The notes: generated by a model not told the origin, from the sequence alone. A stretch of DNA of 64,000 nt from Megalonaias nervosa (GCA_016617855.1 JAECUM010093588.1:1-64000); one strand, 5' to 3'; shown: positions 1-13,440, counted from the stretch's first letter. Translations and numbers: made by a program.

Positions 1-1109
1 TTAGGTGTTTGTTTATTCTTCTCTCCATCCTGTTAAATGTCTATAGAAAGCTATGCTTTTCCTATTAATTTCTCTTGTTTCACTCCGTGCATGATCGTGT
101 GTATGTATGTTTGTCTACGTATGAGTACTCCACGTTTCTTTTCTCTCACTCCATGTGATATGGTGCATTAGTATGTTTGCTTGTATAGTGTGTATATTTC
201 TCCCCCTTTTTTCTCTCTTCAGCACTTCAGTGCTAGCGATATAGGGCATATAGTTGGTGGTTATTTTAACTATAAGGGGATGATAAGCGAATAGGTGTTT
301 TACTTTGTTTATAAGGTATATAAGGAAATATAAGGACGTCATAGGGGATAAAGAAGTTAGTTTTCTTTATAAGGGATTTAAATTCTGTTATTTACGCTTC
401 TTTTATATCCCACTCTCTGTGATTAGTAGATGAGTGGAATTTGTTCACCGATGACATAGTGTGGGTGCTGGGTAGCAGATCACAGGTTATTGGTCACCCC
501 AAAGGCGTGTTGATGGTATAGGATGCATTTTGGATAGTAAATAATGGATATTAATTGCTCAGATAGAATGATGATGGTATAATGTGGTTATTTAATAGTA
601 AAGCACTGGGTATTGATCACTAAAATGGCATGCTGATGGTATAATGTGGGTATTGTATATTAGATCACTGAGTGTTGGTAACGCCAAGCAGCGTGTTGGA
701 TCGTAAGTGTTGGATATTGGATATTAAACGTGGGTAATGGATAGTACAAGACTGGTTGTTAATCTGTAAGAGTGTATGTTAAACCTCTGAAGGTTTTTTA
801 ACATTATGTTTTATGTTTTCCCTTGTTGCTTTATATTATTAAACCTATTGATTAATGTTGAATTTCCATTAGACCTCAAAACGGCTCACTTCAAAACGGC
901 TTATGTTGCCAAAATATAGGCAATGTCCTTATGTACCATAAATCCGACCCCATGCTCATGCTTATCCTCATGTCCCCTGAAGAAAATCTTGTGCCCTTCA
1001 TCTATTGATCTCTCTCCGAAATTCTTCCAGCTCATCTTGCAGACTTCAAGTATGTGTCATTGGTATCTCCTCATCTCATGGGTTATCTCCCTGCTGGTTT
1101 TAATGTCCT
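1..1109. other. Gene-free stretch, AT-rich
   Basis: I see no gene. Positions 480-760 carry loosely repeated phrases (tgatggtataatgtgg, ggatattgg, ggtattg) that look like a decayed short tandem repeat. Open frames here are short and have no recognisable motif. Confidence 0.6.
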
Positions 1110-1984
1110 GACATTCCACGTTCCAATAGTGATATTAGATTTTTCAAAAGCGTTTGATAATATCCAACATGAGCAGCCATCCTTCTGAAAACATTTTAGG
1201 CCGTTCTTTTAAAGATTATATATTTTCTTGTTTTACCTTCAAGTTTTATTCTGCATATCTTTGAATGAATATTTACATTTTTAACTGTTTCCTTGTTGCA
1301 TTGTCTCTTTAAATTTATTTGGAAGGGCTTTTAATCTTGGAATTTTTGCATCTTTTGATATTTCCCTTTTGGAGCGTTACATTTAATTGGTAACATATAT
1401 TCAGGATTGTGTTTAGTGCCTTCCAATCCCATAACCACATTTATAGGTCGTTGAGATGGTGTGTACATACAAATGAAGCATTCACCACTTATTTCTCTTA
1501 TCAGTTAGCCTTCCGCCATTTTAACTATTTTTTAATATAAATGATTTAACGTCTACGTTGTTGGAAAATTGCCCAGGTATATATTTATCACATACCCGTT
1601 ATTATGAGACTGCTATATGCAGATGACGTAGCCAATTTAGGGGACACCATAATAAGATGCAGCCAACAAAGCCATAGAGCAGTTTTGTTTGCTTACTGGT
1701 ATGAAAGTAAACATAAATAGCATCAACATCATTGTCCTTAGAAATGGTGGGCCAGAGAAAGATTATCAAAACTGGATTACCCAAGAACAAATATATTTGC
1801 AGTATGGTTTTATAAATATGAGGGTCCACTCATGCTGCATTACTGTCACAAGCTAAACGCAGTAAATTTAGAAACTTAGAATACCACGATATGTTCAAAA
1901 TGTTTGATACTACGTTAAAACCATTATCATGCTACAAAACAGAGGCATGTCGATATGAGTATTCTGACATACCATATTACTCAT
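1110..1984 (+). pseudogene. Decayed LINE reverse transcriptase fragment
   Basis: Two separated pieces of a non-LTR reverse transcriptase are readable. At about 1120-1170 the frame gives VILDFSKAFDNIQHEQ, the RT motif A (D-F-S-K-A-F-D). At about 1605-1830 it gives LLYADDVANLGD, the catalytic YADD box, followed after a frame shift by AIEQFCLLTGMKVNIN and IIVLRNGGP, the usual LINE palm-to-thumb sequence. From about 1890 a further piece (MFKMFDTTLKPLSCYKTEA) matches the region after the thumb. Motif A and YADD lie about 480 bases apart, more than the roughly 300 expected, so about 200 bases of extra sequence probably intervene. Stops and frame shifts show it is dead. The clade is uncertain; CR1-like or RTE-like are possible. 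Confidence 0.8.
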
Positions 1985-2173
1985 TTATAAGTCAAGTCGA
2001 ACTGTAAACTGCACAGACCCAGATCTGCCGTAGCATAATATGCTTTCAGTTCTGGGTCTATGCAGTTTGTTATTAGCAATCAGTAGAACAAACAACATGG
2101 ATCCTGATCTGCGGCGTAGTATACGCTGTGAGATCAGGATCTATGATGTTTGCAGTTTTGTTTGGACTTATAA
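1985..2173. mobile_element. Double-hairpin MITE, copy 1
   Basis: A compact 189-bp element made of two hairpins. Hairpin 1 pairs 2006-2023 with 2051-2068 (17 of 18). Hairpin 2 pairs 2091-2110 with 2131-2150 (18 of 20). The outer ends form an imperfect terminal inverted repeat starting TTATAAGTC and ending GACTTATAA. A second copy of the same length and architecture lies at 17766-17952 with many substitutions, so this is a dispersed family. No protein is encoded. The superfamily is unknown; TTATAA at both ends could be part of the TIR or of a target duplication. Confidence 0.8.
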
Positions 2174-3279
2174 GCAACTATGTACGGTTACAGAACGTGT
2201 GCATGCAAATTTCTGTTAAAGGTTTTTAGGTGTTTCATCTATTGTAAGCAATTATGTAGCTTTTGGTGAATGTGGGGGACGTCATTTGTGTATCATGTTA
2301 AATGTAATGAATGTTGTTAACGACTATGGCATGCACAGTATATATGCCCACAAACTTCTTATATCATTCTGAAATCTCTTGATCAGCTAGGTCGTGTAAA
2401 TTGGCTACTTATGTAAGAATTTATTATTCAGATATGGTTTTAGAATAATTTGGATTTCACGGTAAGTTGGAAATACTGAGGAACTGTTGTTGTTTTTGTT
2501 TGTTTTGTTGTGGATGTTTGCTTGTTTTCTTATTTGCTTCGAGGTTTTTGTTTTTGTTGTTGCTGTTGTTTGTGTTTTTTGTTATAAACAAAGACTATGT
2601 TATTGAATAGTGTAACAGTGACATGGCTACACAGATGTATGTCAAAAAGTATCGATATTTGAAAATTCTATTAAATATAGAAAGATACTAAAGTCGGGTA
2701 TGTCATTTTACTTTAGGCGATCTGTTACTAATTTTTTAAATAAGCTTTTTTATTGCGTAAGATAGATGATGCATACATGTAATAAGTATTTAAACTATAT
2801 CTAGTTAACGACAATAAGTTTTATTCACTGTAGGATGAAAGAAAAAACGTTTTCAGAGCAATATCAGATGATCAGGCATGGAGTGACATTATGTATTACA
2901 AACACATTATACAATCTAATGTACATCCTGCTATAAAACGTGCATTTCAGTTCTAACATATTTTTCGTAGTCACTGTTGGAATAATGACTCGCACTGTTA
3001 CCATGTCGATATAAATCTTTTTCTTCATATTTGATTGCAATATATTTGTTTCAGATTGTAGTGGTCTTGAGAAAAACTTTCAACTCTTCTAATCTAGGTA
3101 CATTTTACGTATATAGATGCAAAGAAAACAAAACCGAAAAGGTTGCTCATATATTTTACCTGTACTTGTATATCCCAATATAACAGTTTTTGCACATAGA
3201 TGGAATTTCTTGTTATTGTAAAAATGTTAGCATATATATTAGGCCACACATCCATATTCAGATTGAAAGTCATTACATT
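2174..3279. other. Gene-free stretch
   Basis: AT-rich sequence with a GTT-rich run at about 2484-2580 and no recognisable gene or repeat boundary. Confidence 0.6.
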
Positions 3280-3715
3280 TCTTTTTACTAGTTGATTTAA
3301 CGTCCGTTTTCAAAAGTGGTTTGTAAAGGTCTTTACAACTTTTATAATTATGAAATATGATTTCCAAATGGAATGGGATAAATGGTCTGACCGGTGTCAT
3401 TATATCAAACTATAACGTTTTACATAGGAACTTTACACATTGAATTATACCTTAAACTACGGAAATTCGTGTAGAGACCATATTAAAAACTATCAAAATC
3501 AATGGTTCCCTAATCTGTAAGCATCTCACCAAGAAAGATTACATTATGTTCAAACCATATAGAAAACGGTTACCTTGTTCACCCTTTTAAGCGAATTCAG
3601 TAAGAAATTTGTTTTCACAAGAACTAATCCTGTCCAAGGTATATTTTCCTCTATGAAGAGTTTCCAAGCCAATAGAACATCACGCCAAAAAAACATTTTT
3701 GTGCTTCTTTTTGGA
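3280..3715 (-). pseudogene. L1-like LINE, second C-terminal fragment
   Basis: Minus-strand translation gives WxDVLLAWKLFIEE-like sequence near 3690-3640 and SCKDLYKPLLKT near 3330-3290. Both match equivalent segments of the neighbouring LINE at 4290-7800 (WRDVLLNWKLLIPRN near 4900; SCKDLYKLLLNS near 4540), so this is another copy of the same family. It restarts at the equivalent of position 4930 of the longer copy and is separated from it by the ACAAT array. Several stops make it non-functional. It may be a separate 5'-truncated insertion or a partial duplication. Confidence 0.75.
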
Positions 3716-3754
3716 TAATGTCATTTGTGACTGGTGTTTTTTTTTTTAATGACA

Positions 3755-4296
3755 TACAATACAATACAATACAATACAATATAATACAATACAATATAAT
3801 ACAATACAATGCAATGCAATGCAATACAGTACACTACACTACACTACAATACAATACAATACAATACAAAACAATGCAATGCAATACAACACAGTACGGT
3901 ACACTACAATGCAATACAATGCAGTGCACTACAATATAATACAATACAGTACAGTATAGTACACTACAATACAGTACACTACACTACACTACAATACAAT
4001 GCAATACAATACAATACAATACAATACAATACAATACAGTACACTACAATACAATACAGTACAATACAATACACTGCACTACAATACAATACAGTACAAT
4101 ACAATACAGTACAGTACACTACAATACAATACAATACAGTACAATACAATAAAATACAATTCAATACAGTACACTACAATACAATACAATGCAATACAAT
4201 ACAATACAGTACACTACACTACACTACACTACAATACATTAGTTTGGTACAATACAAATACAGTAGATTACAGTACAATACCGTACCATACCTTAC
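3755..4296. repeat. (ACAAT)n array with ACACT, GCAAT and ACAGT variants
   Basis: About 540 bp of a 5-bp repeat with frequent one-base variants. It produces open frames on both strands that are artefacts. It sits between the two LINE fragments and replaces the expected end of the longer one. Confidence 0.95.
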
Positions 4297-4360
4297 AATA
4301 TGTATAACACGAAATTGAAACAATTGAAATCCTGCGTTTTTTGCTACTTTGAATACTTTG

Positions 4361-4362
<2 letters not shown>

Positions 4363-4438
<76 letters not shown>
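4363..4438. repeat. (AT)n microsatellite
   Basis: About 38 perfect AT units inside the C-terminal part of the LINE. Confidence 0.97.
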
Positions 4439-4441
<3 letters not shown>

Positions 4442-6688
4442 GCCACAAATACCTAGCAATATGAAAATTATTTTGCCATCTTATTTCATAAGTGGGTGAA
4501 ACATTATTCGAGTTCAGAAGTAATTTGTATAAATCTTTACAGCTTTCGGTCACTGTGAAGAATTATTCTTAATTGGTAAAGGATGAAAGGTCTGGCATTT
4601 CACTGTATTCAGTTTTAGGTTTAATTTTCTGCATAATGATCTTATAGTTTGTATGACACCTTGGAAGACAAGATAATTTTCATTATGTTTTACTTTTCAT
4701 TCAAGCTTTCAAATTCAAGAAAACCACACTGAAAAGTAAGCACATCGCTAATATAAATAATATTACGTTCAATTAATTTTTTTATACACGATGGGTACTT
4801 TGTTTACTTTTATCAGTGTGTTCAGACACAAGTTCATGGTCATAAAACCCTTTGCCTGTTTGAGGTATATTTCTTGGTATTAACAGTTTCCAATTTAATA
4901 GAACATCACGCCAAAACATACTTTTCATTTCCTTTGATAATGAATCTGTACATTCATTTCCAAATATAGCAATGTTTTTGATTTTGTATATTCCATATTC
5001 AAACAAGTGAACAAATTTCCTTTTTGTTGTTAGAAGTCTACGAATCCAAGTTATTATTAGAGCTAATATACATGTTTTAATATCTATAATTGCTTGTCGA
5101 TGTTCTGAAACAGACTCCCTCTTAATTCTATACACATTTGACTTCCATATAAATATGAAAATAAATATTTAATTCCATTCGCTAACAAATGTGAAGGGTT
5201 TGATAAGCTGAACAGATGGTTTAATTTTGGAATCACTTTGGTTTTCAAGACTGTTATTTTGCCAATTGGTGTTAGAGTTCGTTTTGCCCAATTCCACAAA
5301 ACTTCTTTATCATGCGTGTCTTATTTTCAAAATTTATCTGTATAATTTTATTTAAGTCGACTGAAAATTGTATAGCTAACAGAGTAAATTCAGTAGCTCG
5401 TTTCTATATAAAGCCATTCTGACGCACTCCTGAAGAGATATTACAAAAACAAGTTTTTACCCACCGTACTTATCATCGGTCCAAAATTATAAAAGGCTTC
5501 ACCATTATAAATAAATTTCCATGAGATGGAATCAAAAGCTTTTTCAAAATCAATTAATAATAAGATACCAGGCAGATGTAATTCTTCAGTGATATGCATT
5601 ATATCATAAATAATCATTGTATTTTCAGCAATATATCTTCTTTTAATAAAACCAGTTTGGTCCTTGGATATTATATCGTGTAGTATTGACTTTATTCTGT
5701 TGGCAATACATCATGATGCTAATTTGTAGACGACATTTAGTAATGATATAGGGCGCCTGTTTTGTAGATATTGTTTTGGTTTATCTTCCTAAGGTACACA
5801 AATTACAATTCCCTGTTGCAAAACTGTTGAAAAAGATCCAGTGTTATATACTTTGTCAATTGCTCTGACAACAACTTCTCCAGTATCAATCCAGAAGATT
5901 TTAAAGAATTCTGCCGTGAAACCAACCGATCCAGGAATTTTGTTATTTTTCATATTTCTTAGACAATCCTTAAGTCTCGTTTGGAGTGATTTTCCCCTTA
6001 TATTTGAAGACTGATCTTGATCTAATTTAAGAATGTTATACTTTTGAAGATCATTGAAATTTCTTCTCTCTATTTCATCGTCCTCTTTATATAATTCATA
6101 ATAATTATCCACATCTTTAAGAATATCAAACCGATTTGTTATAGTTTCATTTTCTTTCTTAATTATTTTTGTCATAGTTTTTGTTACATAATTTCGGCTT
6201 TCTAGGTGTCAAAAGTATCTTGTTGGTTTGCCCTCCTCCGCCCATTCGCTTATGATGGGACGACACTTCCTCGAAGTTTTCCTTGTCTCATTTTTTCCAA
6301 ATTCAGTCTTTTTTAAAATCTAATAGTTCTAAAACAGTATTTTCAGCAGAAATACTATTCTCTAAAGAATGTATCTCACATATGAGCTCTTGTTCTTGTT
6401 TTATTTTTCATTTCTTTTTATACAATGCATGTGAAATGGATTCGCCTCGAATTTCCATGAAAAGAGCGTCTAGAAATAACGAGTCTGATATAGTTAGTTT
6501 TATATCCGTGTTTGACATATTTCAATATTTCCATCATATTCTAATCAAACATATTGTAAGTTTATTCTTTGAATACAATTTTTTATTTCATTTACATATT
6601 TAATATCGCGAAGAAGGTTGTTGCTTTGTTTACACAAACCCTTACCTCTAATAAGGTCGTCTGACCATAGGTTTAATGTTATGATAGA

Positions 6689-7142
6689 GTGGTCAGACCT
6701 ATAACTTAGGTCTATTGTTATCATAGAGTGGTCAGACCTATAACTTAGGTCTATTGTTATCATTGAGTGGTCAGACTTAGGTCTATTGTTATCATTGAGT
6801 GGTCAGACCTATAACTTAGGTCTATTGTTATCATTGAGTGGTCAGACCTATAACTTAGGTCTACTGTTATCATAGAGCGGTCAGACCTATAACTTAGGTC
6901 TACTGTTATCATTGAGTGGTCAGACCTATAACTTAGGTCTATTGTTATCATTGAGTGGTCAGACCTATAACTTAGGTCTACTGTTATGATAAAGTGGTCA
7001 GACCTATAACTTAGGTCTATTGTTATCATTGAGTAGTCAGACCTATAACTTAGGTCTACTGTTATCATAGAGTGGTCAGATCTATAACTTAGGTCTACTG
7101 TTATCATAGAGTGGTCAGACTTATAACTTAGGTCTACTGTTA
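6689..7142. repeat. 39-bp minisatellite inside the LINE endonuclease
   Basis: Twelve units begin at 6689, 6728, 6767, 6799, 6838, 6877, 6916, 6955, 6994, 7033, 7072 and 7111. The spacing is 39 bp except for one 32-bp unit with a 7-bp deletion. On the minus strand each full unit reads MITVDLSYRSDHS, thirteen in-frame residues. The native endonuclease resumes after the last unit with YRSDHSIITLNLWSDD. The repeat is thus an expansion of the SDH catalytic motif. The 7-bp deletion splits the open frame. Confidence 0.95.
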
Positions 7143-7800
7143 CTTTTCCACTTTGGCATGAGGGACTCTGTCATCAAAAAGAAATCTAATCTAACTTGTT
7201 TCAAAGGATTTTTTCCCTTCCATGTATATAGATTAGGTTAGGATTTAGGATTTAGTTCTCTGAATGGATCTACAAGACCAAAGGTATCTTTCGTCCTCAA
7301 TAATATATATCTAGCATTGGGATTATTTATATGTTTATAATTATAGGAGTCTAATTCAGGATTCTGGACCAAATTGAAATCACCACAAATGATAATGGAA
7401 TCATTTTTGTATTCACTTATAATATCATTTATCATACTATAAACCTCTGTACAATCAGTATTTGTCCCACATATATTAATTAGAGAAAAATACCTTTCAT
7501 TTATTATTATGTCAAGTGCAATCAAATTACCATCAGGATTCTTTTTACAATCTTTTATATCGTATTCAATATTATTATTAAATACAATGCATACTCCTCT
7601 TGGACCTATAACAGTTAAAGACACATTCAAAACCCTATTGAGCTCTGATATATGACATTTTATCTTCAGTGAAATGTGTATCCTATAAACAATATATGAC
7701 ACTGTTTTCTCTTAAGGTAGTCAAACACATCCCTGCACAATCCCCAATCTCTTAGACCCCACCAGTCTGCAGTTAATATTTTAATATTTATGTGTTCCGT

Positions 7801-8470
7801 TTTCTTAATTTAAAACAGTGTAAACTCCTGACCCAGTAAAGTAAACATACTTGTGTTCTACCATACACAGTGCTATCAATAATTCGTGATTTTTAATAAT
7901 ACTTTCAACAAAATCCTCTTGCCTATACATATACAAAAGAAATGATTTCATCATCTCTCTCCCTCTAACAAATGAATACGATGTAAAAGGAATGAAAAAA
8001 GGTATAAGAAAAAAGATTTGTAAATATATCAAACACATCTTTTGCTCAGATATGGGCTCTTGTCAAAGCAAGGTGTTGTTGCTTTTTTCCTTTATTTGGC
8101 TTATTTCAAAAGAGGTACATATTATCCTTTGGTAACATGAAGATATTTAAAAGGCGGAAGTCCCCTCCCCCTGCAGTAATAAACAATTTCTGCAGTAAAC
8201 CATATATATTCGAATCCAGTACTTAATATTTTAAAAGGATGACAGTTAGGAGGAGCAAGAACTGAAAGACGATACTCTCTTCTGTTTAGACAATGCAACA
8301 GCCGTTGTTGAAGATCAGCTTCGATTTCTGTGTATGCCCGCCATACGCTGAATTTAAGGGAAACGCATCGATAAAGAAATATCAGTAAAAATGTAACATT
8401 TAATTTAAATTTCAGATATATGGCCAATGTAACATTCTATCATTATAATAATATAACTGCATACTCTGCT
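7801..8470. other. Gene-free stretch
   Basis: No recognisable gene. It lies 5' of the LINE on the minus strand and may hold LINE leader sequence, but I cannot identify it as such. Confidence 0.55.
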
Positions 8471-8550
8471 AATGTAAGAAAGATTGCCAGTAGCTTCCCG
8501 ATGGTCTGTGGTTCTTCCCGTGCTTTCCCGCACTTTTCCTCCACCAGTTA
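8471..8550 (+). mobile_element. SINE-B fragment (3' body)
   Basis: Contains gtaagaaagattgccagtag, then cttcccg and ggttcttcccg. It matches the body of the SINE-B copies at 24199 and 30511 (gccag.agcttcc, ggtggttc). The tRNA-like head is missing, and a SINE-A follows immediately. Confidence 0.7.
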
Positions 8551-8725
8551 GACCGCCCCGGTGGCCTAAGTGGTTAGAGCATCCGCCTCGGATCGGATGC
8601 ATGAGATCGCGGTTTCGAACCCAGGCCGAGTCATACCAAAGACTTATAAAAATGCTACTAGCAGCTGCTTCACTTGCCGCTCAGCATATACATCGTGAAG
8701 AATGTTGTATTCTGGACAGGAGGCC
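8551..8725 (+). mobile_element. SINE-A, truncated copy
   Basis: The tRNA-like head is ccccggtggcctaagtggtt (A box), then a B box with tttcgaaccc and ggccgagtcataccaaag. The body (ctgcttcacttgccgctcag) matches the fuller copies at 34109, 43861 and 55764, and resemblance fades after about 8690. The head has a short duplication, ggatcggatgc. Pol III internal promoter boxes are inferred from the tRNA resemblance. Confidence 0.85.
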
Positions 8726-9245
8726 TGAACTGTCTAAATAACGTAGCATTATCATGATCTATATACACAGTATCTACTAGATAAACCATTCCTGCTCTCG
8801 AAGGAAGTCCAGACGAAGACTTAGCGAGAGCGTTTGTTTCAAATGGCGCGAAACGATGGCACTCCTATCTAAAAATGTTCCGTGCGTTGCATCGTGTAAT
8901 CTCGTATTCAGGCACGCTAAGTACATCGATCTAACACCTGGATTGTACTCAGTGGTAAAAAGAGAATACAGGACTATATATTTTTGTTCTTTTTAGCAAA
9001 AAAACAATATGAAAGTTATACCTGTTTGTCACGGTAATCAATCCATTTGTGTATCCTTTTACGTATCCAGACACGCATGTAAGTATTTATGTATGTATAT
9101 AGGTATGCATGTTACGGTATGTGTAGGGTTTAACGGTACATCAACACAATCCTGGTTAATGCTAAATAAAGTTAGGGATCACCAAAATGTATACCCCAAA
9201 TGATAAAGAAAAAGAAATTAAGAATCCTTTGTTTTGTTTGTTTGC

Positions 9246-9249
<4 letters not shown>

Positions 9250-9318
<69 letters not shown>
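9250..9318. repeat. (AT)n microsatellite
   Basis: About 34 AT units followed by a short gtatgt run. Confidence 0.95.
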
Positions 9319-9321
<3 letters not shown>

Positions 9322-9549
9322 TGTATGTATTATTGTATGTGTGTAAGAAAGATCGTATGTATTTCATTCTATCCATCGCTTATCTTACTCACATACCTGA
9401 GATGATCAAGCTTTATACACTTAGTTGTAGTCTTAAATATCGAGAAGGCTTTATTTTAAAATTTCAATAGGGACGAAAACATTGCATTGGCTTTCATGCT
9501 GAGACTCAATATATATCAGTGAGAAAGTTGATGATTATGTTATATTTGT

Positions 9550-9552
<3 letters not shown>

Positions 9553-9604
<52 letters not shown>
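9553..9604. repeat. (GA)n microsatellite
   Basis: 26 perfect GA units. Confidence 0.97.
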
Positions 9605-9609
<5 letters not shown>

Positions 9610-10232
9610 ACAAAACATGAATGATGAATATATTTATTTCGACAGATGAAGAAAAAATTATGTAAATCAGCATAATCTGAACTGTACAAGTTTATGCAGA
9701 TAGTTTTTTTGTTGAAAGGAATTATTATGCCGAAACTAACTTAACTGCAGCCCTAAAGTTCCTATTTATGATACCGATGTTCGTCAATGTGTACAATAAA
9801 AAATAAGGAGTAATAATAGACAGTTGATATCAGGGATACTAAACCTCTTTTTAGTCTTTTCATATTAGAAATACAGAAATATGAGATATTAAGATAGTTA
9901 TTTCTCTAAACTTTAAAAAAAAAAGCGTCTAATGGGTGTACTCCGTAAAACCCTATTATGGTATATAGTAAAGCCTATTCAAAGTATGTTGTACTGTATT
10001 GTGCTTCTTATCCAAGACGATATTAATGTCTTTAACGTTCGTCTAAAATATATTCATTTTTGCGTTGTGACTACCACTATTTATATTGACACGCGTTACC
10101 ATTTTTACCTATTTATAACACGCAACCAAGTAAGAAAGACGTAAACTAAGATCTACCATCGCTTAAAGCGCAGAGGCATCATGGTCTACGTTGTTCGCAT
10201 GAAATCATACCTCGAACGAACATCATATAGAT

Positions 10233-10394
10233 CAGGTGTCTCAAACACGCGGCCCGCCAAGCCGTATCTTGTGGCCCGCACATGATTGGCGGGCGTCACA
10301 AGGTGTCACGAGAGATAACAAAGGTGGTGCGGCCCTTGGGCCATCGAAAATGTCCTCATGCGGCCCTCATGGTGGTTTGAGTTTGAGACCCCTG
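10233..10394. mobile_element. hAT-type MITE with perfect 8-bp target duplication
   Basis: The left end is caggtgtctcaaac and the right end is gtttgagacccctg, an inverted pair with one mismatch. An 8-bp direct repeat, atatagat, flanks both sides (10225-10232 and 10395-10402). The CAGGGGTCTCAAAC end, the GC-rich interior (gcggcccgcc, gcggccctcat) and the 8-bp duplication are typical of non-autonomous hAT elements. At 162 bp it encodes nothing and needs a transposase from elsewhere. The intact duplication suggests a fairly recent insertion. Confidence 0.92.
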
Positions 10395-10402
10395 ATATAG
10401 AT

Positions 10403-11683
10403 CATGGCCTATATATTATAAAAGTCAGACTTATGTTCGAGATTCCACTCGCAGCCAATCAAAAGCAGCGTTACAGATATAACATTTGTTGTGATTGGCG
10501 GATCAGGCTCTACACTATTCACAATTAGGTGCGTAATACACACGCGAAAATACAGAATTGATGGCACATATCTCTAGGGTAAACAAACTACTTTTCTGCC
10601 TCATCAGAATCTGGCACATAAATGAATCCTGAAAGATCACTCAGTCGCACCATAGCAAACTTTAGCGTCAGCATGTAAATCAGTGTTTCACTTAAGAAAA
10701 GCATTCAAACAAGCATTTTAATAAAATTTGGGCCATGTAAATTTGCATTTATTTTTGAATTCCGAGACCAATTGGGCTTAATATGATGAATGATATTTCA
10801 ATAGAACTTCAGAATTCATTGCAAAATGAAACGAAAGTATGGCCTCCGTTGAGGACATTATAACGAAATGCTTTCAAATATGTAGGTACGCGAAGACATA
10901 TTCATTTGCACCAATGCCAATATTGCAAATTTAATATGGTTGTTTTTGTGTATATATGAAAGGAACAATATGAACTCCACTTTATCAAGTATTTATTTTT
11001 AATAAAAGCACGTTAAGGAATATTTGGAGTGCCGAAATACCTTGAATTTAAGCAGTCGTTGTTGCATGGTCAGACTGCCCTCAATCTAAAGTTGGAGACA
11101 AAAATAAAAACCGATTTCACAATGAATTTAGCGTGTATTTAAACTACATATATCTTCATTTTAAAGAGCAGAATTCGCTTTTCCTTGTGTATTCATAATG
11201 TGGTCATTGTATACTTTTAAACTCTGAAGCTACTTATTTGTCTCAATGCACTGGAACCATGCGGGCCAGAGCCCACATGATGGTAAGTATATTAGTTGGA
11301 TTTTACATTTACAAATAGGGCGAGAACACCCATGTCGGTAAGTATACCTGTTGAATTTTGCATTTACATATCGGGCGAGAAAGTAAATTTAATCTTTAAA
11401 ATTTCTTCAGTCAATATGTACACAATAAACTGTGTGCAGAGAAGATATCTTAATCATTTCGAGACACATTTTCACAAATACAAAGGTTTTTGAACAAGAC
11501 ATAAAGAAAAGAGAGCAACTGGGTGTGGGATGGGTATGGGATGGGTGGGGTGGGGTGGATGTAATTATGGTACTGCTTTCACTTACCACAAAGCTTCAAA
11601 AAAGAAGACCGACTTTAATCGATCGATTCTCATATATAATGATTGCAGCGTTATCAAATATCAAATAGCAACTTTCTATCTTT
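10403..11683. other. Gene-free stretch with a 55-bp duplication
   Basis: Positions 11282-11391 carry two copies of a 55-bp unit, each starting ggtaagtat. These look like splice donors, but the repetition makes that unconvincing. The rest shows no gene. Confidence 0.55.
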
Positions 11684-12805
<1,122 letters not shown>

Positions 12806-12960
12806 ACTTTCTCGGATGACTTGAGCTTAAAGCACTTGCTTTGCACCTCTTCTGTCTTGGGTTCAATTCCGGGTTCCAGCATTTGCAATCATATGTGATT
12901 GCTCATCTGGAGTCGAGTCTGTCAGAAGAGTTTGCAAGTTCAGCCCGCAACATAGACAAT
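12806..12960 (+). mobile_element. tRNA-derived SINE-like sequence
   Basis: A degenerate A box (gacttgagcttaaagcac) is followed by a B box (gggttcaattcc) about 45 bases later, the spacing of a tRNA-like head. The body is not shared with the other SINEs here. It could be an old SINE of another family. Confidence 0.45.
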
Positions 12961-13440
12961 TTTACACTTTAGCTGTCAAGAGTCACTGACATCCGTTGTT
13001 AGAAACGCAAATACAAATAACATAATCTAAATTTGTTTTATACAGCAAACACTGTCTGAATGCTTAATACGCAACCATATCCGTGAAATATTTGTTGAGT
13101 TAGCCAGCTTCCTTCTCAAGTAACTATTTGAAATCTAGCCAAGTTTTGCTTTCTCATATGTCATTTAAATAGTACACAATTCCCTTTGGCGCCTCCCAAG
13201 TTATTTATTTATTTCCTATTATTTACCGTAAGCTACAAAGCAGATATTTCCAAAAAACAAGTACCGTATAAGTACCATTATGCACTAGGTGCCAATTCAC
13301 TGCAATATCGGGCTCTTTTACTTTTAACCTTTGACTAGGCGGGTTTAGGTTCTTCTCCGGAGCTCCTATGAGGGTTGTAGATAAGAATGTATGTACATGG
13401 TATCGGCTTTGTAAGTCGTATGGTCAACATTCAAGGCGGG
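12961..13440. other. Gene-free stretch upstream of the candidate exon
   Basis: No gene seen. From about 13330 the GC content rises toward the putative promoter. Confidence 0.5.

Larger units (their letters stand above)
4290..7800 (-). pseudogene. L1-like non-LTR retrotransposon ORF2 (endonuclease and reverse transcriptase), inactivated
   Basis: Reading the minus strand from about 7800 down, the apurinic-type endonuclease begins with INIKILTADWWGLRD and continues with GPRGVCIVFNNN, IIICGDFNLVQNPELD and VDPFRELNPKS. YTWKGKNPLKQVRLDFFL then leads into the YRSDHS motif, which is expanded into a minisatellite. Downstream come LIRGKGL, EWAEEGKPTRYF and ESRNYVTKTMTKII, then the RT start KNNKIPGSVGFTAEFFKIFW (6175-5789), QTGFIKRR and LLIDFEKAFDSISW (about 5650-5500), the thumb region RTLTPIGKITVLKTKVIPKL (5299-5200), and the C-terminal SCKDLYKLLLNS and FQFRVIHIV. 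A normal element of this type encodes one ORF2 of over 1000 residues that nicks DNA and copies its RNA at the target. Frame shifts, stops, the minisatellite and an (AT)n block break this copy. No ORF1 or 5' UTR was recognised. An L1/Tx1-type clade is likely from the endonuclease wording. Confidence 0.9.
8726..10224. other. Gene-free stretch with microsatellites
   Basis: Holds (AT)n at 9250-9318 and (GA)n at 9553-9604, otherwise AT-rich sequence with no recognised gene. Confidence 0.6.

Noticed and set aside
3718..4318. Long open frames on both strands in the ACAAT array
   Set aside because: They follow from a 5-bp repeat lacking stops in several frames and have no protein meaning.
8551..8640. 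Genuine tRNA gene at the SINE-A heads
   Set aside because: The A and B boxes are tRNA-like, but each head is followed by a shared SINE body, and the acceptor stems do not close.
11282..11345. Two GGTAAGTAT splice-donor-like sites
   Set aside because: They are the same position in two copies of a 55-bp tandem duplication with no coding frame upstream.
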